Shown piece after piece: positions 38,284 through 50,000 of a DNA stretch of 64,000 nucleotides. The stretch's first letter is position 1. The number at the start of each line of letters is the position of its first letter. Origin of the DNA: Chionis minor (lineage: Eukaryota; Chordata; Aves; Charadriiformes; Chionididae); the NCBI GenBank assembly GCA_013398295.1, contig VZSF01001213.1, positions 310,250-374,249 of the forward strand, read 5' to 3'. The notes under the pieces were generated by a model. That model made no database searches. It saw only the letters and a program-made list of their open reading frames with translations, and was not told the DNA's origin. Position numbers and translations under genes: made by a program.

Positions 38284-41200
38284 ATGTTATACATAATTTA
38301 TCATTTGTTTTTTAAAGGATTTCAAAATCACTGGGGATATTTAATTTTAAAAGTTGGTAGAGACATAATGGTGAAGAGTAGCTCAGAACTTAAACTGTCT
38401 TGTTATGCTGATCTTGTCAGTTCATATACACTGATCATGTGGATAGGTATAATATTACATGTAATGGAGAATGAGAAATTTGCTGAAATCCATGCTTGAG
38501 GAGGGAGGGAATACCAATTTTCAAGAAGCACCCGCTAAATACTGAATACGAATGTCTGAAATACTATTTTAAAAGGAAGAAAGGTTATTAAATTAAAAAA
38601 ACAAATCTTGATTCCTTACTGAACCAAAATCATAGTATTTAAATGAAAGAGCACCCAAAACTTTTTGCTTGCCCACTGGCCGATAAGTTGTCCATGAATA
38701 TTTTTGGCATTAAGCAGTTTAAATTAAAACCGCAGTGCTCTATTTCATCATGATTTTTTTTGATACCCAATGCCAGACACGCTAAGGTTTGAATGACAGA
38801 GCCACATCGCAGTTTTTAATTCCAAGTGTAACCTGCAGAGAGGCGCGAGTGTGTGAGCAAGAGCATTCCAACTGTGTCTAGAGTATCTGGATTGCCAGAC
38901 TTCAAATCCCTAGTAAACAGCCTGTTGGAAACCTAAAAATAGCTCGACATGTGCAGGACCTGATGCAGCAGCTTTTAGAAGGAAGATTTCCCAAGCAGGG
39001 GGACAAACAGGAGTTATTAGGAGTTCAATGAATTATTATAGCTGATTTTCATTTTAGTTTAATTTCATTGATGTCTACTTTGTTATCACGCGATAAATAC
39101 TTCTCTAAGTCAGGAGATCAATTAGATACTTAGAGGACTCTGGAACATAATTTTTTTTAGCCTTTTCCAGCCACACAGTAAAATTTGATTTTAATTGTTT
39201 TTTTCCCACCTAAGTATTAGCAAAACTGTCATTTTAGAGAAGGTCTACGCATCTGGTCCTTACTTGGTAGCCCAACTCCACTTATCTCAGGAATAGAGGG
39301 ATTTGGTCTTTTTCCCCTCAGCCTTGTGAACTGGTCTCCTAGCATCCAAGAATACCTCAGTTCCAGGGTCTCCAGAAGTTGTTCCATGAATGCTCACAAA
39401 TTCTCTTAGCATATATGGAATTCATTTATGCTATTGACATGTTTTGGATTGCATGAAAGCCTCCCAGAGAAAAGCAAAGTGCCTCAGGCCATCTTAAAAA
39501 TTTCTTTGCAACAGCTGGCCTAACTGTGTGGCATATGTGGCTTCCATCAGACATGGACAAAGGGGAAAGAAAATGGGTATTCTGTAGTCATGATCTGGCA
39601 TACAAGGGCAATGTTGAGAGCACTGTTAGCAGTATCTACAAAGGGTGCACACGTTTGAGCACCTGCCTATGAAGTGTCAGGAGGCCTCAAGACATGCTTT
39701 TCCATAGCTCTACACTTCCTTGGTAAAGGTCTGAGTATAAGAACGTCTTCCCCCTCAGTGCTGCGACACAACATGTGGATTAGCACGAAGTGACAAAAAG
39801 TGGGACAGAAAAATACTCACTCGCTCATCGTCCCAGGGGGCAAGCACAAACAATTGCAGCTCTGCAGAACTTACATGCCTATGTGGCTTATCAAATCAGT
39901 ACATTCAAAATATCATTTACGTATAAAGCTCATGGTGTTCTTTTCTGACTATTACTTCGCTAGAATTGCAGTATAAACATGTTATATAAAATGTTTTGAA
40001 GTCTTAAAATAAAAAAGGCTTGGCATTCGTTATGTATGCCAAGGATTTATATTGTAAATATACATGTGTGCTGAAATAGTCATATGTCAGCATCTTATAG
40101 CGCCTTACATATGTAGTTTATCCTTTCCAAAGGATTTCATTGCATGGATGTTTGGAGCACCGCTCTATTTATACTCATCCTGCAGCAAAGTAGATTCAGA
40201 AAGTACTGCTGTGGCTTCAGCACTTATTTTGAAAGAACTCTGTTCTGGTGCATTTATGTCTTACACACATACTTAGAACCAATATAATGACTGTGGGTAG
40301 TCACTGTAAGGGTGTGTATAGCAGAGACATTATGCATTACGCATAATATAGCTGGACTCTGTCAGTCATTTCACCCCTCACAAAGCTGGAGGCACTTTAT
40401 TATAACTGCATGATACAGACATTCTTAAAGTATCATCTGCCAGTATATGTCATAGAAATCACAGTAAGTTCAGGTGTGAATAACAAGCATAAAAGTTTAA
40501 ACTGAATTTTCAAACACGCAAAATCTCACACCAGAGCAGAAGGAATATTAGTTTGTTTTACTACTTGCGGGGGAAAGTAAGCCAGTAGTTCCTCTTTGTA
40601 CTGAAGGAAACCAAGGTGCTACAAACAACAGAACCTACATTTTCACAAAGGCTCATTCCTACACCAGCATACATTTTTTAACATTTAAATATGTGAATAT
40701 TTTTTTCTTTTAAGTTTATGTAACTGTAAAGACAATGGACACATTTCAGTACCCTTTGATACCATCATTTGCTCTTTGCAAGTCACAAATACTCCATTTT
40801 TTTATTTTGAATTGAAATGTGGCCTGAAGCATGAAATTAGTGTCACTGCTTAGGGTGGGTCAAACCCAAAGATTAAAATCTGGGCTCACTTGAAATCTGC
40901 AGGAATGGCAATGGATTCCAAAACCAAGCTGGGGTCCAAAGCCAAGCTCCCATTCAGATGGATATCAAATCTCATCAGGATGATGAATATCTCCTAACTT
41001 CTCCTTAGCTTTTCCATGATGCTTCACCATAATTGGGTTAAGAACCTAATCTATCCCATATGGATTTGAGAATAATGTTGTGGGTTGTTTTGGGTGGGGT
41101 TTTTTCCACTCATCCGCTTTACTGAGGGAAAGTACAGGAAAGAAGCACACTAAGAAGTTAATGTGTAGTGAAGCTTAGGATATGATTCAGGAAGTTATCA

Positions 41201-41589
41201 TGAAAGTAAATACAGGGAAGTTGTGAAATATGACACAGAACTGTGCTATTAATTAGCAAATAGCACTTTCTTCGGCAACTAAAGAAATAATGAGCAAATG
41301 GAATGTCTCCTCCCTTTTTTTCCTCCCCGTATACATCTCTGCCTTCTAGCAAATTGCCATCTGACATTCAAACCGTGCCGCGGCTGGAATTACATAGTGT
41401 CCATGCTGAACATATATTCCATGCAGTGACAGAGAGGAGTGACACAGGAGCCACAGCAGCCACCGGGGCAGGGGGAGCCCAGGAGGAGGGGGAAGCAGAC
41501 CTTCTCTCCAGTGGCTCTGGGACAGACCGAAAACTGAGCATCTCTAGGCATTCCCTAGGAGGCCGTTCTAGCAGGATTTGGAGTATTGC

Positions 41590-41750
41590 TTAGGCACCTG
41601 GGACCCAGTGCAAGCTTGCCACCTCGGCCCACTCCCAGCTGAGGCACCAACATACTCTTGGGGCTTCCTGCCAGGAACCACGTGGTGTCAGAAGGGTGTC
41701 GGACCCAGGTCTTTGGCTTAGCACCCTAACCGCCAGAAAATCCTTCCTCT
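41590..41750 (-). mobile_element. Old tRNA-derived SINE, minus strand
   Basis: On the minus strand the head reads ggcggttagggtgctaagcc, then aaagacctgggtccgacacc. This follows the order of an amniote tRNA-derived SINE head (tggttagggcactagcc, then gacctgggttcaattcc). Further along, gttggtgcctcagctgggag fits the body (tctgtgcctcagtttccc). The B-box is altered (gggtccgac). The copy is old and its far end is uncertain. Confidence 0.5.
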
Positions 41751-41924
41751 TGTTGTTCTTTATCATTCAAATGCCGAGGAATGGTCTTGCGGTTTCGCCC
41801 CAGTCGGGGATCAGAAAAGGTGGAGCCAAGCACCCCAGGCGCAGGCAGGTGCCACGGGAATTGTAATCGGTTGGAGGCACACCCACCTTAAATCAAAGGT
41901 ACATTTGCTTCCTGGCTCCTGTTC

Positions 41925-42115
41925 CTGGCTTGGACCCTGTGCGAGTCACTGGAACTGCTGGTGCTTCTGTTTCCTCACCTGTAATTTTAGGGTAAGGGAG
42001 CTGGCCTGCCTCCCAAGGCTACTGCGAGATTCCACCAACGCCAACTCGTAAAGGACAGTGAGACCACTGGCTGGGAAGCTGTATGTGAATCCGCCATACA
42101 GTTATCATTAACGCT
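41925..42115 (+). mobile_element. Old MIR-like SINE body, plus strand
   Basis: On the plus strand tgtgcgagtcactggaactg, then cttctgtttcctcacctgta, then aaggctactgcgagattcca and gggaagctgtatgtg follow the order of the MIR middle and 3' part (gcaagtcacttaacctct, cagtttcctcatctgtaaa, agggttgttgtgaggatta). Four blocks in the right order and orientation make the match good in spite of its age. The tRNA-like head is not seen. Confidence 0.65.
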
Positions 42116-42327
42116 GCTTGCAGAGGACTCAGATATGTAAATACACACACACACAATCATTTAGTTTTATTGGTTCATTATGTGCCAGTGAACTAATTGC
42201 AGACTACTGTGCCATTAGTCTTAAGTAATACTTTTTCCAGAGTTAGTGAGTCGCTCAGTCAAGTGTCAGAGCCTGGCTGAATATCTTTAAATAATTTGGG
42301 TCATTTTCTCCTTCATATAAATGAGGG

Positions 42328-42362
42328 GCTGTGGTTTTACACAGCTGAGAATCTGGCTCCTG
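42328..42362. repeat. Fragment of an old amniote repeat
   Basis: The text ttttacacagctgagaatct followed by ggctcc matches the common bird and reptile repeat text ttacaccagctgaggatctggccc with few changes. Only ~30 bases are recognisable. Confidence 0.4.
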
Positions 42363-44707
42363 AATTTTTGTTAAGTAAGGTTTCAATCATTGCCGTTAGC
42401 CATCAATGTGTTTTTTTTCTAATTCAGTTGAAAAATTCTTGAAAATTAATAACCTGGACTGTTAGGCATAACCCTTCTTCCGCTCCAGACCTGCCTATGT
42501 GGCATTCCTGGAGGGATGCTGGGCAGTGGGAAGGGTAAGTGTGCTGTGGTTAATTGGTAGGGCTGCAGCCTGGCTCCCGTCCCACTGGCAGCTCTCAGGC
42601 ATTCCCGGTGCGGCTCCGACTGCTGCTGCATCACTGGTGGCATCAGCCCAGCTTTAGATGGGGCTGTGTAGGTTATTACTGCTTTGCCATGCATCCAGTA
42701 TACTCCTGAGGAACTCAATCGGCAGGAAAGTGGGAAATATTAGTAGTGTACAAGTGAGCCAGTTCCCCAGAAAAGGCATTTCTTTCCCTTGCCAAAAGTC
42801 AAAGCCTACTATATACAAAGGAGGCATTATAGCTTCTCATAAAAAGGTCACAAGAATCTTTTGTAATGGAAAGTGGTGTACAGCCTAACTATAGGATCTC
42901 TCCCAGAATTCCTATAGCGTGTAGATTAAATTCTGTTTATTAGCAATGTGTGGGTTGCCGCTACATTGTGCCATACAAAACTCGGCAGTTGAAAGAGAAG
43001 AAACCCCATCTATTCCGAGTGTAGCTGTGTAACTGGAAGGAGAGGTCATTATACATATTTTAAAGCACAGGAATTTTCATTCATCTGCAGAATATTCCAT
43101 AACAAGTCACTGACCTCTCAGCCTCTTACCAAAAATGCGTGTATTTTGTTTGTCTTCCTTCCTTCATCAGAAGCATAAGCTGTGGCATACGCATTTGCGG
43201 AAGTGGAAATAATTGTATGCGAACTTTTAAAATGTATCATAAAAATCCATACTGTGAGGAGTTCCTAGACAACACATGCTATCATGTAAAAATTCCTAAG
43301 TATAGAATTACATCACAAGCCATCACTGTGTCAAAATATGTAAAGATTAGCTTTTAATGGCCCCATGATCAATAATGAACGCTTGAAATGTCCCTAAATA
43401 CGTATTCACATGATAGAGTTTTGCAGGCTTGACAGAGTTCTTACCCAAAGGTGATCAAAGTTGATTAATTACAACTAACTATAATCCTGTTTAGAAAGCA
43501 GCAGGCATTCAATAATACATCATATGCTGCCCTAGAAAATGGAAGTGGGGATTTCTCTCTGAACTATCTTTCACTGTAATATTCCGGAAAGCTTCTCAAA
43601 TACCAGTCCTATGCGGTTACCACTAAGAAAACCTCATGCTAGAAAAGTAGCCTCAAGTCAACTTATCCACTTAGCCAGTGGCTAAAAAAAAAAAAAGAGT
43701 ATTTTAGAAAATGATGGAATTTCCAAACCTTATCTTGGTGCTGCTTAACCTAAAAAACCTGCTTGGCCTTTCAAGTGGTGTTGAAAACCTGGCAGGCATC
43801 ACAAAGAGCAAAGCAATCCATATTAGCTGTGCTGTTAGACACTCACTTCTAGGAAGCTCTGTCCTTTTGACATTACAGATCTTGAAATGGGGAATTACTG
43901 GCAATTTTAGCACCAGAAAACTGAGCCACTATTTTCTATGGAATAACTTTTCCCTTTTCTGGCTATGCTTCCAACTACTCAGAAGCAAAACAGTCCTTAT
44001 CTACCGGTATATTTTCTATTCCGCTCTCAATCGTTATTCCAGCAACACCCCCACTCAAAAAGTGTTCAGGTTGTTATTAATAAAGATCATTAGGAGAAAA
44101 GCAGCTTTTGCTATCTGATTTTTCTTTTGTGGCAAAGAAACAATCATTAACCTTTATAGTTTCAGCTCATATTACTACTTGCACAAGACTGGGCAGCAAT
44201 CATTTCTACTGTGAACATGGCAAGGCATTTGCAGAAGGCATGTGTCTTTTATTCTTTATACATATATATTTCTACACATATATGTTTGCACATGCATCTT
44301 TAAGTTGTATCAGATCTGTGAGGGAAAAACTGAACAACAAAAAAATTCAAAATAGATTTTTCAAAGCATATATTTGTAAATTGCTATACCAGTCATGCTA
44401 CACAGACAAGTATAGAAAAGTCATACTAAAAAAGTTATTAATATGAAGACCGTGTTCTGGATACCAGCCATGAAACCCCACTGTATGTTCATCCTGCATT
44501 GCTTGAAGCACTGCACAGTTGGGATATCAGTGATTCTGACATTATCTGACTTACACCAGGAAAAGAAACAAATAATGTCACTGACAACTGAAGAGGCATT
44601 GTTTAGAAAAATATATGGTTGCTGGAGGCCATGATTCTGGTGCGGTGAGATTCCTCTCCTTATTTTTGCCATCCGAAAGTGAATTGTCTTATCTAAACTT
44701 GTCACCT

Positions 44708-44835
44708 TGATTCTCTCTGGGGAAGTCAATGGGGAAGTGGTAATTCATCTTATTCTACTCTAATTGTCTAAGATAGCTAGATGAGCTGCCCTCTGTAGGC
44801 ATCTCATTTTTTCCATTGACTGTAGAGAGACAAGA
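44708..44835 (+). repeat. Probable copy C of the old unnamed repeat
   Basis: The order gattctctctggggaagtca, then gtctaagatagctagatgag, then ccctctgtaggcatctcatt and ccattgactgta follows copy B at 52325-52453 (gattctctttatagtcaat, gtctatcttgagatgggatg, actcagagtgtctatt, ctattgactata). The agreement extends upstream of the part shared with copy A, which strengthens the case. Divergence is high. Confidence 0.45.
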
Positions 44836-46323
44836 TAAATTATTTAGATTTGGTCTTTAATTTTTAGGTGATTAATGGTCAGTGAGACAAATACCACCTG
44901 ACTCCCATGGGAGAAGAGATAAATCTGTCACTGCAAGGCCATCAGAAGCAATGAGCAATCCAGGACCTGGAGGCCACAGTCCAGAATGTGGCTTCCTTGC
45001 ACCAAATCATCAAGTCCGGAGGGAAGGAAAATCTCTGCAATGAAGGGCATGTCTTTATTTGATAACTGGGGAGAAAGATTTGGATTTCCCATACTGTCAC
45101 TGCCTTTGAATCCCTCTTTTCTTCTGTTTCTAATGACAAAAACTGGGTCTTCAAAGAAAAGGATTAGACTTTCATTTTTTAGTAGATCTAACAGTGGGTC
45201 TTATGGTGCTAAGTCATAGGCACTATAGATCTGTTTCCAAAAGCATTTTCTGCAAGATAAACTGGTCTTCTGGAGAGTGTAACAGGTAGGTCATGTAGAG
45301 GGGAGATATCCACTAATGATCAATAACTTATTAATTATTTAGCCCTCCATATGCAGAGTCTCTCTTTGCTCCTGCGCCCTTTCAACCGCCAGTTGATGCT
45401 GGCCAAGAGCAACTCATGAGGAGGTGAGTGAGCACTCAGTGAAGATAGACACAGGTAGACAAGGCAGAGGCAGATCACTTGCTTTCTCTGAATACTCCAT
45501 CACACCTCAGGAGAGGGATTTAACATGGCCTTATGGAGGTCTGAAGAGGCTTTGGCATCACTTGTACCTCCAGCAAACCCAAACCGAGCTACTCTGGCTA
45601 CCTAGACAGGTTTCCAGATGAAGCTTATCCAACTCCTTAGGACTTCCCTATGGCACTACCAGACCATTGTCTGGAGACAAGCATGGCATCACAGCCTGCA
45701 CACAGGCCTGAAGGAGGAAGGCATGAATACTAATTTGTTTTACAGTAAGATTAATTAACAGAACAACCACACTGTGCAGGGCTGAGTGCTGATCTAATCA
45801 GTTTGGCATGCATGTTTTATTCTAACACCCTCTATTGAACTAATTCCCTCTAAAACAGGTGTCAAAATTAATAAGTGAAAGGGGTGACTCCATTGTGATG
45901 GTTAGCTAGAAGATTTAAATAATGTGAGTAATCCGATCAGAAATAATTGGTGACATTTTCCTTGGCAAAATTCTCAAAAATATAACTAGCAGGAAGCAGC
46001 ATAAGCTGAACTAATAGCCTGGTTTCTCTTCGTGGCACCCTCCCAATTACATTTCAAAATGTTGACCCTGTTGATGAGACAAATTTGGAAATTTTGCCAC
46101 TTTTTTGCACTTGATGAAGAATTGATGATGGGCACAACCACTTTTTTTACACATTCCTGTTTATGGCAAATGCTCAGGCTGCTGCGTCCTACAAATGGGA
46201 GGGCTCAGACAAGGGAGAGACGGTCTGCACCCCGTCCTAAGCCACTTTCACCAGCCATCTCCTCGTGCTGCTTCTGGCAGCTTTCCTGGTTTTCTGTATC
46301 TCCACTGTCTCTCTGTGGTATCT

Positions 46324-46461
46324 AGAATCACAGATTCACAGAATGGTTAGAATTAGAAGGGACCTTACAGATCACCTGGTTCCAACCTCCTGCCATGGGC
46401 AGGGACACCTCCCACTAGACCAGGTTGGTCAAAGCCCCATCCAGCCTGGCCTTTCTCACAC
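46324..46461 (-). mobile_element. CR1 LINE fragment, 3' end only
   Basis: The plus strand reads tagaatcacagattcacaga (tail), then agaagggaccttacagatca, ccatgggcagggacacctcc and ccatccagcctggcc: the CR1 3' end in antisense. There is no coding part. It lies about 280 bases from another CR1 copy in the same orientation, but each has its own tail, so these are two insertions. Confidence 0.94.
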
Positions 46462-46742
46462 TCATGCACAGATGCAGTAGGCATCCCTTTGCCTCCGAGT
46501 CATGTCTTCATGACGCAAGATAGCAAAGGCCAGCCATACCCCATGCTCGCTCTGAGCTACAGAGAGCAGCAGAAGGATGTTAGTGTGGCTGCTCTGCTTA
46601 AAACCTGGGTAAGTATCTGCATCACGCAGTACGTTGTGCACTGCAGGTGTACTCAGCTAAGCTTTCCATCATATGCTAGTGACTTGGTAATGGGCTTACT
46701 CTGGCTGAGGAGCTTTGCTGTTTCATCTATGCCTTCCGTAAA

Positions 46743-47072
46743 GAATCATAGAATCACTTGGGTTGGAAGAGACCTTCAAAATCATTGAGTCAAACCATAA
46801 ACCTGCACTGCCAAAACCACTCCTAAACCATGTCCCTCAGCACCACGTCTACATGTCTTTTAAATACCTCCAGGGACGGAGATTCCACCACCTCCCTGGG
46901 TTCTTGATAACCCTTTCAGTAAAGAAGTTTTTCCTAATATCCAACCTAAACCTCCCCTGGCATAAGTTGAGGCCATTTCCTCTTGTCCTATCGCTTGTTA
47001 CTTGGGAGAAGAGATTGACCCCTACCTCGCTATAACTTCCTTTCAGGTAGTTGTAGAGAGTGATAAGGTCTA
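46743..47072 (-). mobile_element. CR1 LINE fragment with broken ORF2 end
   Basis: The minus strand starts in ORF2 near the [17 protein letters not shown] region, continues through [20 protein letters not shown] to FFTERVI, and then loses about 16 bases. This deletion removes the usual HWNRLP text and shifts the frame to a premature stop. The 3' untranslated part (ggtttaggagtggttttggc on the minus strand) and a tail (aatcatagaatc on the plus strand) follow. The subfamily differs from the other copies. The encoded fragment is not functional. Confidence 0.95.
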
Positions 47073-50000
47073 CAACATCTTAAAACTATCCTGAGTCAAA
47101 GAGAACCGTGATACTAAATAATGTCATTGAGGCTAGCTTACTAAATAAAAATTTATTGTAGCACACTGATAGAGTCCCTGACCCAATCAAGGTATCACTT
47201 ATAAATCTCTAGTCTTCAAAACAATTAAAAAAATAAATACTATAAAAATCTGCTGCAATCAACTGCAATTTGTACTAAATTCTTGACTATCTTTGTTTAT
47301 GCAAAAAAGTAGAGAGAATTGTTTTTGATATCTTAATCTCTGTTTTATATCAGCTTTCTGTTTCTGGAATGAAAAGCAAAGATATTAATTATCCCATAAA
47401 TCTATAACCAAGCTACTGGGAAAGAATCCATGAAAAGCAAATGCCATAAGAAATACAAAAGCTGGTTTCTCTGTCTAGTTAAGAAATTTTAGCCACTTCA
47501 AAATAGTTTGTCCTAAACAAAGTAGTACTTACTTGCCATTAATCAATTGTATGTCAAAGGAGTTTAGATTTTTGCCTGGGAAAGGTACACTTGTGACATG
47601 CAAAGCTCCAGGTAGCCACTTTAATTGGTTTTCTTTTTGAACAAGAGACTTATTCCATGGGACAGAAAAAATGCGTTTGTCTTAAGCATATAATAAATTA
47701 TTTAAATAATAAATAAAGCAAAGGCTAATTCAAAAAATGCTGAGAAAAATTGCGCACTCCAAGCACTCCTGAACTGGTCTGAAGGATTGTGAAAAAACTT
47801 CGGTTATTAGTAATTCAGGCCTAGCGTATCTCACTGACTTCAGTAGTAATTGATTTTGGTTCTTGAAGAGGCTATACATACATGTGGAGTTATTGAAATG
47901 GTACAGCTTATAAACCCCAAAATAAAAAAAAAAGAACAAATTTTAAACTGTGCTCTCCACATAGTCCCCGCTTGCAAGGGAGAGCTTGAGCATTACGCAG
48001 CAGTGCAGGACACTGCAGGCTAGCTGAGGAAGGGCTCAAGGGAGGGAAATAATTTTCAGAAGGGGAGTGGGACTCACCAGAGTGATCCACACTCAGACTT
48101 GGTTTTGCCCTGTTAGGACAAATGTAGTCTTTCCCAAGGGCAACACTGAAAATGAAGACAGTATTCCTTTCTTCTCCCCTTCCGTTCTGTTTATTTTTTG
48201 CTACTTTCTTCCCCAGTGAATATCACAATGCTTGTACTTATCAAATAAAAAACTATGGTACTTTCCAGCAATATCTAAAGGACTTTTCTCCTGTCTGTTA
48301 TCATGAATGGTTACCCTGCTCTTTACAGTTTTTTTCCAGAATCTTTTTTTTATTAGTCACTATCTGTGGCAGGATACTGTGCCAGAAGGGCCTATGCTCT
48401 TATTCACTGTGGCTGTGCTTATACTATGTTCTTATGAGAGATGCACAGAGCTTTCACACACTGACCTCGTGCAAGGGAGTACGGCTGTATCCCACAAGTA
48501 TGAAAGTGACAAACTGGGAATGTCTTAATCCATGCTATTAAAACTGATTTTTTTTTAAACTGAAATGGGTGGTGGCCAATTTCTAAAGCTGAGCTTTCAA
48601 GAGAAAATTCATTGTAGCCATTACCATAAATAAGTTAATTGTGTTTACAAGCTATTGGCAAACACATTTTGGAGTTGAAAATACAGCAAAGGCGATCAGA
48701 AATTGGGAGCGATTTCATTCAAGCAGGATAAATGAAGATGGAAAGTGTATGTTCACGGTGTGAAAGAAGTTGAAGTAATGAAAATTCAAAGTAATATAAA
48801 GGGTTGCAAGTACCTCTTTTTAGGTGGTAATTGATAATTACACTAAGATGGACATATCTGTGTTAGGATAATATTAAGTGGAAATTGATTCTGGATACAT
48901 GGAAGGAATAATCCAAGCAAAGGATGACCTGCTAGGGAGAATTCAGAAGGTAATCTGTTGTCCTCAGCTGGACAAGGCTCTGAGCCTTGTAACTTCAGAG
49001 TTGGTCCTGCTTTGAGTAGGAAATTGGACCAGAGGACTTCCAGTAGTCAAGTCTCACCAAAATTATCCTGTAATTTTATGTTCCTATGTCTCTCTCTCCT
49101 AAGAACAGGAAGAAGCAAGGAATTGTGAGTAAGGAGAATGAAATCTCTGTCTTCTCCTTTAGGGACTGACAAGAAAGCAGCAGTCCGTATAGTATCCATA
49201 AGGGAACATGATGCTACGCAACACACCTGAGTATGTGTATTGGTTTGACTGTGGCCTGAGCAACAGAATGAACAACAAGCTGCAAGCTGCTCTACTCTGC
49301 CAAGGATGAGATGTTTTCTATGGTTGTACATAGTTGCAGAACTCTGAAGTAATCAGAAATTTGAAGGTCCTGACCAAAGGGATCTGTGAAGCTTTGGCAC
49401 ACCTGCAAATAGCAAGATGCTGAGTGAGAGCTTTTAAGATGGTAATTTTCAGGATTCACATACATGGATCATACTTTCTCTTGAAATATGGCAGCAACTG
49501 GTGGTAGCGTTGATGTTGGAGGTGCAATTACTCTTTTCTATAGGAATATGATTATTACAGCTCATACACAAGCTGTAGGAAAACTGCTCTACACCTGAGC
49601 TATAGGATAAAAGAGAAATGGTGGGGGTTTTTTTCATGGTATATAACTACCAGTTTGGTATTCTCAGGACTTAGATGGTAAAGGGCTTGTTCAGTGGCTG
49701 AAATTAGGTGTTTTGAGAACAGAGAGTGCTCTGTAGAGTCTCAGGAATTCAGAGGCAGCTACAAGTAGGTAAGTGACCCAGAAGGATCCAGTAAATAAGG
49801 CCATGGTTGCAACAATTTCTTCATAGACCACGTAGGATGTTCCACATCAGGATAAGTTTGACAGTAATGTCTCCGGTTTTGATATAAGAGGAAAAGGAGG
49901 CAGAGAAAATATAATTAAACAAGACAATATTTCAGAATCGAGTAAGGGACAGCTGTGGGTATTGGGTTTTGGAGGGGGCCTAGGTTGTTTTTGCCGTTGG

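Larger units (their letters stand above)
36566..41589. other. AT-rich non-coding stretch
   Basis: There is no supported gene. A plus-strand open frame of 173 codons (36488-37009) starts as the antisense of the CR1 copy and runs on by chance. Listed separately are a 25-base tandem duplication, an old repeat remnant and a small palindrome. G-rich text gtgggttgttttgggtgggg lies near 41079-41098. Confidence 0.5.
42116..46323. other. AT-rich non-coding stretch
   Basis: There is no supported gene. A 135-codon plus-strand frame (43711-44118) and a 112-codon one (44108-44446) overlap other frames and show no known motif. The 42150-42300 segment has clustered TAAT/ATTA cores and may be a conserved element. 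Two old repeat remnants are listed separately. Confidence 0.5.

Noticed and set aside
46763..47035. 90-codon plus-strand open frame
   Set aside because: It is the antisense reading of the CR1 fragment at 46743-47072.
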